Below are positions 1-8,173 of a stretch of 41,746 nt of DNA, piece by piece. The position numbers and the translations under genes are program-made. Within the stretch, counting starts at the first letter, position 1, and the number at the start of each line of letters is the position of its first letter. Location: NCBI GenBank assembly GCA_016789745.1, contig JAEUQF010000314.1, positions 1 to 41,746 on the forward strand. Reading direction: 5' to 3'. A model generated the notes under the pieces. That model was given only the letters and a program-made list of their open reading frames with translations, ran no database searches and was not told where the DNA came from. This DNA comes from Bryobacterales bacterium (GTDB lineage: Bacteria; Acidobacteriota; Terriglobia; Bryobacterales; Bryobacteraceae).

Positions 1-1251
1 CAGGGTGCCGCTGTTGCTCAGGTCGGCGAAGGTGCCGATGTCCCAGACGCCGGCTGGGATCCCGACGACGAGGCCGGCGATCCAGGTGCTGACGTCAGGG
101 GTATGGAATTTGGGGTGTACGTGGGAGAAGAGGCGGGGCAGCAGGCCGTCACGCGACATGGCGAACCAGACACGGGCCTGCCCATATTGGAAGACGAGCA
201 GGGAAGAGAGCATGCCGACCACGGCGCCGACTGAAACGATGCGGCGGACTGAATCCATGCCGAGGGCTTTGAGGGCCGTGGCCACGGGGGCGGCGTTGTT
301 CAGCGTCTTCCAGTTCTGCATGCCGGTAAGGGTGAGCGAGACGGCAACGTAAAGGGCTGCGCAGACCAGCAGCGAGGCGATGATGCCGATGGGCAGGTCA
401 CGCTGCGGGTTCTTGCACTCCTCGGCTGCGGTGGAGACCGAGTCAAAGCCGATGTAGGTGAAGAAGACGATCGCGCCGCCGGTGAGCACGCCCGTGAAGC
501 CGTTGGGGAAGAAGGGATTCCAGTTGTCGGGGTTGACGTGGCCGGAGCCGGCGGCCACGAACAGCAGGATGACCGCTACCTTGATCACCACCATGACGCT
601 ATTGGCAGTGGCGCCTTCCTTGACGCCCCGGACCAGGAGCATGGTGAGGGCCATAAGGATCAGGAAGGCGGGCAGGTTGAACCAGGCGCCCGTGAACTGG
701 CCCCCGGCGATCATGGGTTCCGATAGTTCTTTGGGTAGATGGACGCCGAAGATGCCGTCGAGAATGTCGTTGAAATAGGCAGAAAAGCCGACGGCCACGG
801 CCATATTGGAGACGGCATATTCCAGGATGAGATCCCAGCCGATGATCCAGGCATAGATCTCGCCCATTGTCGCGTAAGTGTAGGTATAGGCGCTGCCGGC
901 CACCGGGATCATCGACGCCAGTTCCGCATAGCAGAGCCCCGCCAGTCCGCAGACCAGGGCCACCAGAAGGAAAGAGAGCGCAATACCAGGCCCGGCACCC
1001 GGACGTCCCACCGAGGCGTTGAAGCCGTTCAGCAGCAAATCCAACACGGGCGCGTGCAGGACGGAGGGGAAACTGAGCGTTTCGCCCGCCGCTGCCGTGC
1101 CCGTGAGGATGAAGATGCCGGAGCCGATGACCGCACCAATACCCAAAGCCATGAGGCTCCAGGGGCCAAGCGTACGGCGCAGTTTCCGTCCAGGTTCTTC
1201 GCTGGCGGCAATGAGCGCGTCGATGCTTTTGGTGCGTAGCAGGTCGGCCAT
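1..1251 (-). CDS. Cationic amino-acid permease, APC superfamily (3' end cut by window edge)
   Basis: An inner-membrane amino-acid/proton symporter or exchanger of the CAT/YhdG type. Reading the minus strand from the ATG at 1251 gives 417 codons open to position 1, so the C-terminus lies outside the window. The N-terminus begins MADLLRTKSIDALI, a cytoplasmic leader typical of bacterial CAT-like permeases. TM1 follows with the glycine-rich unwound motif GIGAVIGSGIFILTG (about residues 37-51), the substrate-binding signature of the APC fold. Later segments include YAELASMIPVAGSAYTYTY and FFTYIGFDSVSTAAEE, both characteristic of the CAT branch. At least nine or ten hydrophobic segments are visible; 12-14 are expected. 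It stands alone on this strand, with a small basic gene upstream. Substrate cannot be read from sequence. Family is secure; start is well supported by the conserved leader. Confidence 0.9.
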   Translation of the reverse strand, partial: MADLLRTKSIDALIAASEEPGRKLRRTLGPWSLMALGIGAVIGSGIFILTGTAAAGETLSFPSVLHAPVLDLLLNGFNASVGRPGAGPGIALSFLLVALVCGLAGLCYAELASMIPVAGSAYTYTYATMGEIYAWIIGWDLILEYAVSNMAVAVGFSAYFNDILDGIFGVHLPKELSEPMIAGGQFTGAWFNLPAFLILMALTMLLVRGVKEGATANSVMVVIKVAVILLFVAAGSGHVNPDNWNPFFPNGFTGVLTGGAIVFFTYIGFDSVSTAAEECKNPQRDLPIGIIASLLVCAALYVAVSLTLTGMQNWKTLNNAAPVATALKALGMDSVRRIVSVGAVVGMLSSLLVFQYGQARVWFAMSRDGLLPRLFSHVHPKFHTPDVSTWIAGLVVGIPAGVWDIGTFADLSNSGTL

Positions 1252-1302
1252 CAGGTCAGTATAGTCCGTTGCAGATGGACCGCTGCGGGTCCGCAACGAC
1301 GC

Positions 1303-1461
1303 TTACCGCTTCCGCTGGCCCTTGCTCATGTGTTGGACTTTTTTCTTCGCGGAGCCGCGGGCGACGCCCTGGGCGCGCTTGGCCTTGGGAGTGGCTTTTT
1401 TGCGCGCGGCGCGCTTGGCTTCCTTGCGTTCGGCGGGGTCAGTGATGTGTTTCGTATTCAT
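1303..1461 (-). CDS. Tiny Lys/Arg-rich protein (52 aa), function unknown
   Basis: A short frame beginning MNTKHITDPAERKEAKRAAR and ending in SKGQRKR. More than a third of its residues are Lys or Arg, with alternating Ala, giving the look of a nucleic-acid-binding tail such as a histone-H1-like or ribosome-associated peptide. A longer TTG start at 1524 is possible, but its 21 extra residues look like untranslated leader; the ATG at 1461 is preferred. No clear Shine-Dalgarno sequence precedes it. A TATAAT hexamer on the minus strand at 1584-1579 could be its -10 box, but no good -35 is seen. It could also be a chance open frame, although the strongly biased composition argues against that. I do not recognise a named family. 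Confidence 0.5.
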   Translation of the reverse strand: MNTKHITDPAERKEAKRAARKKATPKAKRAQGVARGSAKKKVQHMSKGQRKR

Positions 1462-1596
1462 CGTAAGTGATAACTCGTAAGCTTCAGAATCTGTGAACGT
1501 GGTAGCCGGACTCTTCGGTGTCAAGCGCCGGCCGGGATGGCTCCAGCGCGAGGGAGGAGGGCCAAATGTTCTCTATGGATTATACGTCTTTCCGAG

Positions 1597-1616
1597 GGCA
1601 CCGCGCTTCGGGTGCC
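1597..1616 (-). terminator. Weak hairpin downstream of pcrA
   Basis: A perfect 6-bp stem (GGCACC / GGTGCC) with an 8-base loop starts about 7 bases past the helicase stop codon on the minus strand. No T-tract follows, so it is at best a Rho-assisted or attenuating hairpin. Confidence 0.3.
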
Positions 1617-1622
1617 ATGCCG

Positions 1623-4076
1623 TCAGTCGTCGGACAGGCCCGCGAACTTGGCCACCAGCTTCTTCAACCCGACGCCGGGGAACTGCACGGTAAGCTTGGC
1701 GTCGGCTCCTTCGCCCTCTTTCTTGACGATGGTTCCCCGGCCCAACGTGGGGTGATTGATGATGCTGCCTGGGGCGAGCTTGCCTTTGGCTGCCGCGGGT
1801 TTCGACCCTGGAACAGCGGGTTTCGCGCCTGGGACTGTGGGCTTGGCCACCGGCGTTCCGCTTTGCGGGCGCGGGTAGGACTGCGGTGTGACGGCGGGCC
1901 GTGATGGCGGCTGACCGGAGCCTGTCGGGTTGGGGCGATAGCCGCCCGAGGCTGAGGACGGGGCAGCGGCAGCGCTGCGGGGGGGCGGCGGAGCCTGCAT
2001 CCCACGGTCCTTGAAGAACTGCGCGATGTTTTCCACCGAGTTGTAGGTCTTGCCGGTGTAGAGATTCTTGCGGACCGAGTTGCGGACTTCGTACTGTTCG
2101 CTGAACAACTCCACCTCGCGGGCGCTGCCGGCGGGGTTGTTGAGCTTCTTGACCGTCGAAGGCGGGATCTCACGCAGGAAGCGCGAGGCGATGCTGGGCT
2201 CCGGCGGCCCGCCACCGTAACGCCGCCGGGAACGGGCATGAGTGATGAAGAGCTTGCGCATGGCGCGCGTCATGCCGACGTAGCACAGCCGCCGCTCCTC
2301 TTCGATGCTGTCTTCCGAGTCGATGGAACGCTTGTGCGGGAACAGGCCTTCTTCCATGCCGGCCAGGAAGACGATGGGGAACTCCAGGCCTTTGGCATTG
2401 TGGATAGTCAAGAGCGAGACTTGGGCTGCGTCGTCGGCCTCATCGGCGTCGCTGACCAGGGCGGCGTGATCCAGGAAGTCGGCCAGCGTTTCGCCGCGCT
2501 CACTGGCTTCGCCGGCGGCAGTGAGCAATTCCTGCACGTTGCCTCTGCGCGATTCGCCCTCTTCGCCCTTTTCGGCATCCAGCATGCGCTGATAGCCGGT
2601 GCGATCGACCACTGCTTCCAGCACCTGCAGCGGTTGCTTGTTGGCGATGAGGTCGCGCAGTTCGAGAATCATGTCGCGGAAGGCTTTGAGCGCGGCAATG
2701 GCACGAGCGCCCAACTCCTCAGGCATATCCACGAGTTTCTCGATGGCTTCCCAAAGGCTGATTTTGTGGGTCTGCGCGAGGTTTTCGACGACATCCATGG
2801 TGGTGCGGCCGATGCCGCGAGCCGGCACGTTAATGACGCGATTGACGGCGATGTTGTCGGTGGGGGTCAGCAGCACGCGCAGATACGCCAGCAGATCCTT
2901 GATTTCGGCGCGCTGGAAGAAGCTGAAGCCGCCGACGATGGCGTACTTGCGGCGGTAACGGCGGAGCGCTTCTTCGATCAGGCGCGACTGCGAGTTGGTG
3001 CGATACAGAACCGCGACGCGGTCCTTCGGATGATCCCGCAGCTCCTTCTCGATCATGTCGGCGATGAACATGGCTTCGTTATCGCCGTCGATGGCTTCGT
3101 ACAGGCTGACGTGGTCGCCGGTGGCGCCGGCGGTCCACAGCTTCTTGCCCTTGCGCGCCTTGTTGTTGGCGACCACCGCGCCGGCAGCTTCCAGGATGCT
3201 CTTCGTGGAGCGGTAGTTCTGTTCCAGGCGGATAACGGTGGCATTGCCGAAGTCGCGTTCGAAGTCGAGAATGTTGCGGATGTCGGCGCCGCGCCAGCTA
3301 TAGATGGACTGGTCTTCGTCGCCGACCACACAGACGTTGTTGCTCTTGCCCGCCAGCAGACGCATCATGTCGTACTGGTTGCGATTGGTGTCCTGGTATT
3401 CGTCCACCAGCAGGTAGCGCACTTTCTCGTTCCAGTGTTCGCGCGTTTGCTTGTCGTGCTCCAGCAGGCGGACGGCTTCGAGCAGCAGGTCGTCGAAGTC
3501 CAACGCATTGGCGGCGCGAAGGCCGTCTTCGTACTGTTCGTAGATGGCCGAGATGGTTTTCGAGCCGGGGTCGCGCGAGCCGGTGGCGGCTTCCGAAGGG
3601 CTGGTCTTATCGCACTTCCAGTTGCTGATGACGCTTAAAACAGAGCGGGGGGCAAATGTTTTATCGTCGACGCCCATGCGTTTGATAATGCCTTTGACCA
3701 GGCTGACCTGATCGTCGCCGTCATAGATGGCGAAGCTGCGGGTGAAGCCAGGGCGGATTTCGGCGAGTTTCTCGCCGTCGCGGCGCAGCAGGCGGACCGA
3801 AAAGGAGTGGAACGTGGTGACCATGGGCGGGTCCACCAGGATCTTGCCTTCGAGGAGTTTGCCGACGCGTTCGCGCATCTCCTTAGCGGCCTTATTGGTG
3901 AAGGTAACGGCAAGGATGGACCACGGCGCAATGCCGCGCTCCACCACCATATGGGCGATACGGTGCGTGATGACACGCGTCTTACCACTACCGGCGCCGG
4001 CCAGGAGGAGCAGGGGGCCGTCGACGTGGCGTACTGCTTCGGCTTGTTGGGGGTTTAACCCGGAAAGGAAATCCAT
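1623..4076 (-). CDS. pcrA: ATP-dependent 3'-5' DNA helicase PcrA/UvrD
   Basis: An SF1A helicase that unwinds DNA during nucleotide-excision repair, mismatch repair and replication-fork processing. The ATG at 4076 gives MDFLSGLNPQQAEAVRHVDG, the family's usual N-terminus with Q motif; the frame runs upstream to 4151 but those 25 residues do not fit the family. Walker A GAGSGKT lies near residue 30, followed by ITHRIAHM and TFTNKAAKEMRERV (motifs I-Ia). DEYQDTNRNQYDMM is motif II, VGDEDQSIYSWRGA motif III, EQNYRST motif IV, LTIHNAKGLEFPIVFL motif V and EERRLCYVGMTRA motif VI. Length (817 aa) is somewhat above the usual 720-780 because of a long Pro/Ala/Ser linker. The C-terminus (SIINHPTLGRGTIVKKEGEG) is the Tudor-like module that binds RNA polymerase in PcrA/UvrD. 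Single gene, transcribed away from brkB and glpD. Confidence 0.96.
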   Translation of the reverse strand: MDFLSGLNPQQAEAVRHVDGPLLLLAGAGSGKTRVITHRIAHMVVERGIAPWSILAVTFTNKAAKEMRERVGKLLEGKILVDPPMVTTFHSFSVRLLRRDGEKLAEIRPGFTRSFAIYDGDDQVSLVKGIIKRMGVDDKTFAPRSVLSVISNWKCDKTSPSEAATGSRDPGSKTISAIYEQYEDGLRAANALDFDDLLLEAVRLLEHDKQTREHWNEKVRYLLVDEYQDTNRNQYDMMRLLAGKSNNVCVVGDEDQSIYSWRGADIRNILDFERDFGNATVIRLEQNYRSTKSILEAAGAVVANNKARKGKKLWTAGATGDHVSLYEAIDGDNEAMFIADMIEKELRDHPKDRVAVLYRTNSQSRLIEEALRRYRRKYAIVGGFSFFQRAEIKDLLAYLRVLLTPTDNIAVNRVINVPARGIGRTTMDVVENLAQTHKISLWEAIEKLVDMPEELGARAIAALKAFRDMILELRDLIANKQPLQVLEAVVDRTGYQRMLDAEKGEEGESRRGNVQELLTAAGEASERGETLADFLDHAALVSDADEADDAAQVSLLTIHNAKGLEFPIVFLAGMEEGLFPHKRSIDSEDSIEEERRLCYVGMTRAMRKLFITHARSRRRYGGGPPEPSIASRFLREIPPSTVKKLNNPAGSAREVELFSEQYEVRNSVRKNLYTGKTYNSVENIAQFFKDRGMQAPPPPRSAAAAPSSASGGYRPNPTGSGQPPSRPAVTPQSYPRPQSGTPVAKPTVPGAKPAVPGSKPAAAKGKLAPGSIINHPTLGRGTIVKKEGEGADAKLTVQFPGVGLKKLVAKFAGLSDD

Positions 4077-4152
4077 CGCTGTTCTAGGGGAAGGACCGCT
4101 TCGGAAAGGGGGGTACCTCTGCGGGACACAACTCGTCTTATTCTGGCACAAA

Positions 4153-4167
4153 GTTCCGGGTGGGAAC
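4153..4167 (-). terminator. Weak hairpin after brkB/glpD unit
   Basis: GTTCC-GGGTG-GGAAC forms a 5-bp stem about 10 bases past the brkB stop. On the minus strand it is followed by a short TTTG. It may end the glpD-brkB transcript, but it is weak. Confidence 0.3.
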
Positions 4168-4177
4168 GGGGCGAAGG

Positions 4178-5041
4178 CTAGCTGTTTCTATAGCGGCGGA
4201 CGACGCGTTCCAGTTCGGCGTTGTATTCGCAGCCGATGAGCGCGATGACGGAAAGCACGTACATCCACACCAGCAGAGCGATGACGGCGCCGATGGAGCC
4301 GTACATCACGTTGTAGTGGGCAATGTTGCGCACCCACCAGGCGAAGCCGAGCGTGGCGGCCAGCCAAAGCACGGTGGCCACCAGCGCGCCGGGCCACACA
4401 AAGCGCCACTGTTGCGGGCGGTTCGGGCCGTAGTAGTAGAGCCCGGCGGCGCCAGCGGAGATGGCCAGCAGGGCGGTGAGGTGGCGGAGTGCGGCGGCCA
4501 GCAGCGTAAAGCGGGACTGCAGGTCATAGGCGGTGACCCAGCCGAGGGCTTCCATAATCCAGCGCTCGATCTGGACGCCGACCACCAGGAGCGCGGAGGC
4601 GATCACGACGGGCCCCGCGGCCGAGAGCACCAGCCAGATGGCCACCAGGCGTCCGCGGACCATGCTGCGCCCGTGCGGGATGCGGTAGGCGGCGTGGAAG
4701 CCTTCCATGAGAGAAGCCATGACGCCGGAGGCCGCCCATAGCGAAAGCAACGTGGCGCCGACGATGAGCGGAACGGGGCGGCCGCCGCGGGCCCGGAAGC
4801 TCATCGCCACCAGGTCTTCGGTTCCGGGTGGGATGGCGATGAACAGGTACTGCGAGATCCAACGCGCCATCTGCTCGGCGCGGAATTCCACCAGCAGGGT
4901 CGCCAGGGCGGACAGAATGGGGATGAACGAGAGCAGGCCGCTATAGGCGGCGGCCTTGGCGGTGCCGAAGCAGCCGTCGCGCAGCGCGGAAACAACGGCG
5001 CGGCGCAGGACCAGCCAGGTGACGCGCAGATCGTTGACCAT
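4178..5041 (-). CDS. YihY/virulence factor BrkB family membrane protein (first copy)
   Basis: A polytopic inner-membrane protein of 287 residues. The N-terminal region GTAKAAAYSGLLSFIPILSA (from about residue 26) is the family's hallmark first membrane segment. Five further hydrophobic segments follow, ending with the conserved VMYGSIGAVIALLVWMYVLSVIALIGCEYNAEL. Members were once called ribonuclease BN; that label is now considered wrong and the true function is unclear (transport or envelope maintenance proposed). The ATG at 5041 lies 9 bases after the glpD stop, so the two are almost certainly co-transcribed. A second, clearly different paralogue lies at 20003-20992. Confidence 0.88.
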   Translation of the reverse strand: MVNDLRVTWLVLRRAVVSALRDGCFGTAKAAAYSGLLSFIPILSALATLLVEFRAEQMARWISQYLFIAIPPGTEDLVAMSFRARGGRPVPLIVGATLLSLWAASGVMASLMEGFHAAYRIPHGRSMVRGRLVAIWLVLSAAGPVVIASALLVVGVQIERWIMEALGWVTAYDLQSRFTLLAAALRHLTALLAISAGAAGLYYYGPNRPQQWRFVWPGALVATVLWLAATLGFAWWVRNIAHYNVMYGSIGAVIALLVWMYVLSVIALIGCEYNAELERVVRRYRNS

Positions 5042-5050
5042 GTGCGGGGA

Positions 5051-6676
5051 TCAGGTCTCGGCCGGTACAGGGAGTTCGACATTCCGCAGGACGCGGGCGA
5101 TTTCGCGGGCCTGCCGGGCCGAATCCCACCCAAGCCAGGAGCCCATCAGGTAACAGTAAGGCTGGAGGGAGTCTTCCGTCCAACGGCGTTCGTAGCCCAG
5201 GTAGGAGGAGACGAACATGACGTCGTGTAGACGCAGCGCCATCTCCCGTTCAATGGCGTAGCTGATGCGGGCGTATTCCACGCGCGTGACAGGCCCGAAA
5301 TCATCATCCGGAATCATGGCCAGGACATCGGGGGTGGCGAGGCCGAAATCATGAATCAGTTGGTCCATGGCGACGCGCGTGATTCCATACTTCTGGGCCA
5401 TGGCCGGAGCGTCATATTCGAAGCGGGCGAGGGCTTTTTCCGAGTTGCCGCCGAGCGGCTCCTGGGCCGATTTGCTGTGCCAGTTAAGAAACGGGGAGAT
5501 CTCCTTGAGCAGGAGCTTGGTGGCTTCTTCGGCCATGCTGCGGTAGGTGGTGTACTTGCCGCCCTGGATGCGAAGGATGCCGTCAGGGGTGTTGAAGATG
5601 TGGTGTTCCCGGCTGGCTGCGGTGGCCGAACCGGAACTGCTGGCCACCAGCGGACGCAGGGAGCTGAACGTGGAAACGGGTTCGAAGGATTCGGCCTTCG
5701 GGTAAAGCTTGCGGGCGACGTTGAGCAGGTATTGCACTTCCTGGGCGCTGATCTGCGGATGATCCGCGCCTTCGGTGTGTTCGATGTCGGTGGTGCCCAA
5801 CAGCGTGAACTGCCGTTCGCTGCCCCACGGAATGAAGAAAATAATGCGGCCGTCTTCTTCGAAATAGGCGATGGCGTGCTCTTCGGCGGTAAGCCGCGGC
5901 AACACCAGGTGCGAGCCGCGGACCAGCCGCGGCTTGGCGCCTGGCGGATCACTCCAGGCGCCGCGGGCGTCTACGATCTTCTTTGCCGTGCAGTGGATGG
6001 CTTCGCCCGAGAGCCGGTCCTGGAGGCGGACGGGATGGCTACCGTCTTTCAGCCGTTCGCCGATCTCGGCTTCCACATGGTTGGCCATGAGAATGCCGTT
6101 GGCAGCGGCTTCAAAGAGATTCTCCAGCACGAAGCGGGCCGAATGGATGCGGCAATCATAAAAGAGGGCCCCGCCCGCCAAGCCTTTCTGCTCCAGGTCC
6201 GGCTCCAGGGAGGCGATCTCCCGCTTACTGACTTCGCGGTGCTTGGAAATATTCTGGTCACCGGCGAGTTGGTCGTACATACTCAGGCCCATGAGGATTT
6301 TCAGCTTCTCGACGCGGCTGTAAATGGGCATGAGGAAGGCCAGCGGCTGCACCATGTGAGGCGCGAGGCGTCGTAAAACCGCGCGCTCGTGCAGCGATTC
6401 CTTTACCAGCGAGAACTGCAGATATTTGAGATAGCGGAGGCCGCCATGGATGAGCTGGCTGTTCTTGCCGCTGGTGCCGGAACCAAACTGTGAACGGTCG
6501 ACAACGGCCACGCGCATGGTGCCGCCCGCCTGTTCGCGCCGGAGCCCGAGTTCGCGCGCGATGCCGGCCCCGTTAATGCCGCCGCCGACGATCAGAACAT
6601 CAACGGTCGCGTCACGTAGTGCCTCAAGGCTGCGCGCCCGCAGATCCGGTGGAAACCCGCTCATCTCTTTCATCAT
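5051..6676 (-). CDS. glpD: Aerobic glycerol-3-phosphate dehydrogenase, FAD-dependent
   Basis: Oxidises sn-glycerol 3-phosphate to dihydroxyacetone phosphate and passes electrons to the quinone pool at the inner face of the cytoplasmic membrane. The 541-residue length is normal for GlpD/GlpA. The FAD Rossmann motif VDVLIVGGGINGAGIA sits at residues 25-40. The family signature SGTSGKNSQLIHGGLRYLKY follows near 67-86, and the middle holds LLGTTDIEH and the C-terminal cap domain with RVEYARISYAIEREMALRLHDVMF. Some family members have Arg-rich anchors; here the N-terminus is short and there is no signal peptide. Divergent from the SSS symporter, with only 33 bases between the two starts, so the promoters must overlap. 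Co-transcribed with brkB downstream. No glycerol kinase or GlpF lies nearby. Confidence 0.94.
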   Translation of the reverse strand: MMKEMSGFPPDLRARSLEALRDATVDVLIVGGGINGAGIARELGLRREQAGGTMRVAVVDRSQFGSGTSGKNSQLIHGGLRYLKYLQFSLVKESLHERAVLRRLAPHMVQPLAFLMPIYSRVEKLKILMGLSMYDQLAGDQNISKHREVSKREIASLEPDLEQKGLAGGALFYDCRIHSARFVLENLFEAAANGILMANHVEAEIGERLKDGSHPVRLQDRLSGEAIHCTAKKIVDARGAWSDPPGAKPRLVRGSHLVLPRLTAEEHAIAYFEEDGRIIFFIPWGSERQFTLLGTTDIEHTEGADHPQISAQEVQYLLNVARKLYPKAESFEPVSTFSSLRPLVASSSGSATAASREHHIFNTPDGILRIQGGKYTTYRSMAEEATKLLLKEISPFLNWHSKSAQEPLGGNSEKALARFEYDAPAMAQKYGITRVAMDQLIHDFGLATPDVLAMIPDDDFGPVTRVEYARISYAIEREMALRLHDVMFVSSYLGYERRWTEDSLQPYCYLMGSWLGWDSARQAREIARVLRNVELPVPAET

Positions 6677-6709
6677 AGTGGCAGAGGCGTGCTAGAATCG
6701 CCAACATTC

Positions 6710-8173
6710 ATGCGCTGGATTGATCTGGCGGTCATCATTGTCTATCTCATCGGGATCACATGGTTCGGCGCGCGGTTTCGCGAGACCCAGAAGAGCCTGA
6801 AAGATTACTTTCTCGGCGGGCGAAACGCGCCCTGGTGGGCCATCGGGTTCTCCATTGTCTCGGCCGAAACCAGTACTCTAACCATCATCGGTACTCCCGC
6901 GATTGCTTTTAACGGTAACTTCGGCTTTCTCCAGGTGGTCTTCGGTTACTTTCTGGCACGGGTGCTGATATCGGTGTTATTTCTGCCGCACTACTTTCGC
7001 GGCGAGATGTACACGGCTTATGAACTGATGAAGCGGCGGTTCGGCGACCGCATCCGCAAACTGACCGCCGGCAGCTTTCTGGTCTTGCGGGCGCTGGCCG
7101 AAGGCGTGCGGGTCTTCGCTATCAGCATTGTGGTGTCCATCATTCTGGGCACCGGCGACATGCTGTCCATCCTGGTGATCGTGCTGCTGACGCTGTTCTA
7201 CACCTTTGAAGGCGGCATGACGGCGGTAATCTGGACCGACGTGATCCAGATGGTGCTGTACGTCTTCGGCGCCGTGGTGAGCCTGGTGGTGATCCTGCAG
7301 GCGATCCCGGGCGGCTGGCCCCACGTGGCGGAGGTGGCCGGGGCGGCCGGCAAGTTCCAGGTGTTCGACTTCCGGTTCTCCCCCACGGCGGAGTTCTTCA
7401 CGCGCGCCTATAGCTTCTGGGGCGGCCTGATCGGCGGCCTGTTCCTGACCACAGCTAGCCACGGCACCGAGCAGTTGATGGTGCAGCGGCTGCTGTCGGC
7501 GCGCACCGAAGGCGAGAGCCGCGCGGCGCTTTTCGCCAGTTGGATCGTGATTTTTGTGCAATTCAGCATGTTCCTGGTAATTGGCGCGATGCTCTTTGTG
7601 TTCTACAAGGACAACGGCATGGCCATGCCGCGCATCGCCGACCAGATCTATCCGCGGTTCATCTGGGAGCGGCTGCCGGTGGGCATTGCCGGGCTGATTA
7701 TGGCGGCGATCCTGGCGGCGGCCATGTCGAACTTGAGCGCCGCGCTAAATGCGCTGGCCTCGACAACCATCATGGATTTCTATAAGCCCCTGCGGCCCAA
7801 TCACACCGAGGACCACTACCTGGGCATGGCGCGGAAAACCACCATCGTGTGGGGCGCGGTGCTGATGGGAATCGGTGTGCTGGCGCGGCAGTGGGGCAGT
7901 GTGCTCGAAGCCGGCCTCGGCATTGCCTCCATCGTGTATGGATCCCTATTAGGTGTATTTCTGCTGGGCCTGCTCACCAAACGGGCCACCGAAACCGGCG
8001 CGATGATCGGCATGTCGGCAGGCCTGCTGATCATGTTGTACGTCAAACTGGGCACGTCCATTGCCTTCACCTGGTACGTGCTGATCGGCAGTTCGGTGAC
8101 CTTCGTCACCGGGCTGCTGGCATCCCTCTTGTTTTCCTCCGATTCCTCCCAAAGGAGCGCTTCCCACTCGTGA
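6710..8173 (+). CDS. Sodium:solute symporter (SSS family)
   Basis: An inner-membrane Na+-coupled importer of 487 residues with the usual 13 membrane segments of the LeuT fold. The N-terminus MRWIDLAVIIVYLIGITWFG is TM1; FLGGRNAPWWAIGFSIVSAETSTLTIIG is the signature TM2 region, where the Ser/Thr-rich break binds substrate and Na+. The motif ILAAAMSNLSAALNALASTTIMDFY lies near residue 330, as in sialic acid, sugar or carboxylate carriers of this family. An upstream GTG at 6689 is in frame, but the ATG at 6710 fits TM1 better. TAGAAT at 6693-6698 resembles a -10 box. The stop overlaps the next gene's start in GTGA, so translation of the two transporters is coupled. Substrate unknown; glycosides or organic acids are plausible from similar carriers in this phylum. 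Confidence 0.88.
   Translation: MRWIDLAVIIVYLIGITWFGARFRETQKSLKDYFLGGRNAPWWAIGFSIVSAETSTLTIIGTPAIAFNGNFGFLQVVFGYFLARVLISVLFLPHYFRGEMYTAYELMKRRFGDRIRKLTAGSFLVLRALAEGVRVFAISIVVSIILGTGDMLSILVIVLLTLFYTFEGGMTAVIWTDVIQMVLYVFGAVVSLVVILQAIPGGWPHVAEVAGAAGKFQVFDFRFSPTAEFFTRAYSFWGGLIGGLFLTTASHGTEQLMVQRLLSARTEGESRAALFASWIVIFVQFSMFLVIGAMLFVFYKDNGMAMPRIADQIYPRFIWERLPVGIAGLIMAAILAAAMSNLSAALNALASTTIMDFYKPLRPNHTEDHYLGMARKTTIVWGAVLMGIGVLARQWGSVLEAGLGIASIVYGSLLGVFLLGLLTKRATETGAMIGMSAGLLIMLYVKLGTSIAFTWYVLIGSSVTFVTGLLASLLFSSDSSQRSASHS

Noticed and set aside
2238..3638. 466-codon open frame antisense to pcrA
   Set aside because: Gly/Ala/Val/Gln-rich composition typical of an antisense frame, no domain, fully covered by helicase motifs on the opposite strand.
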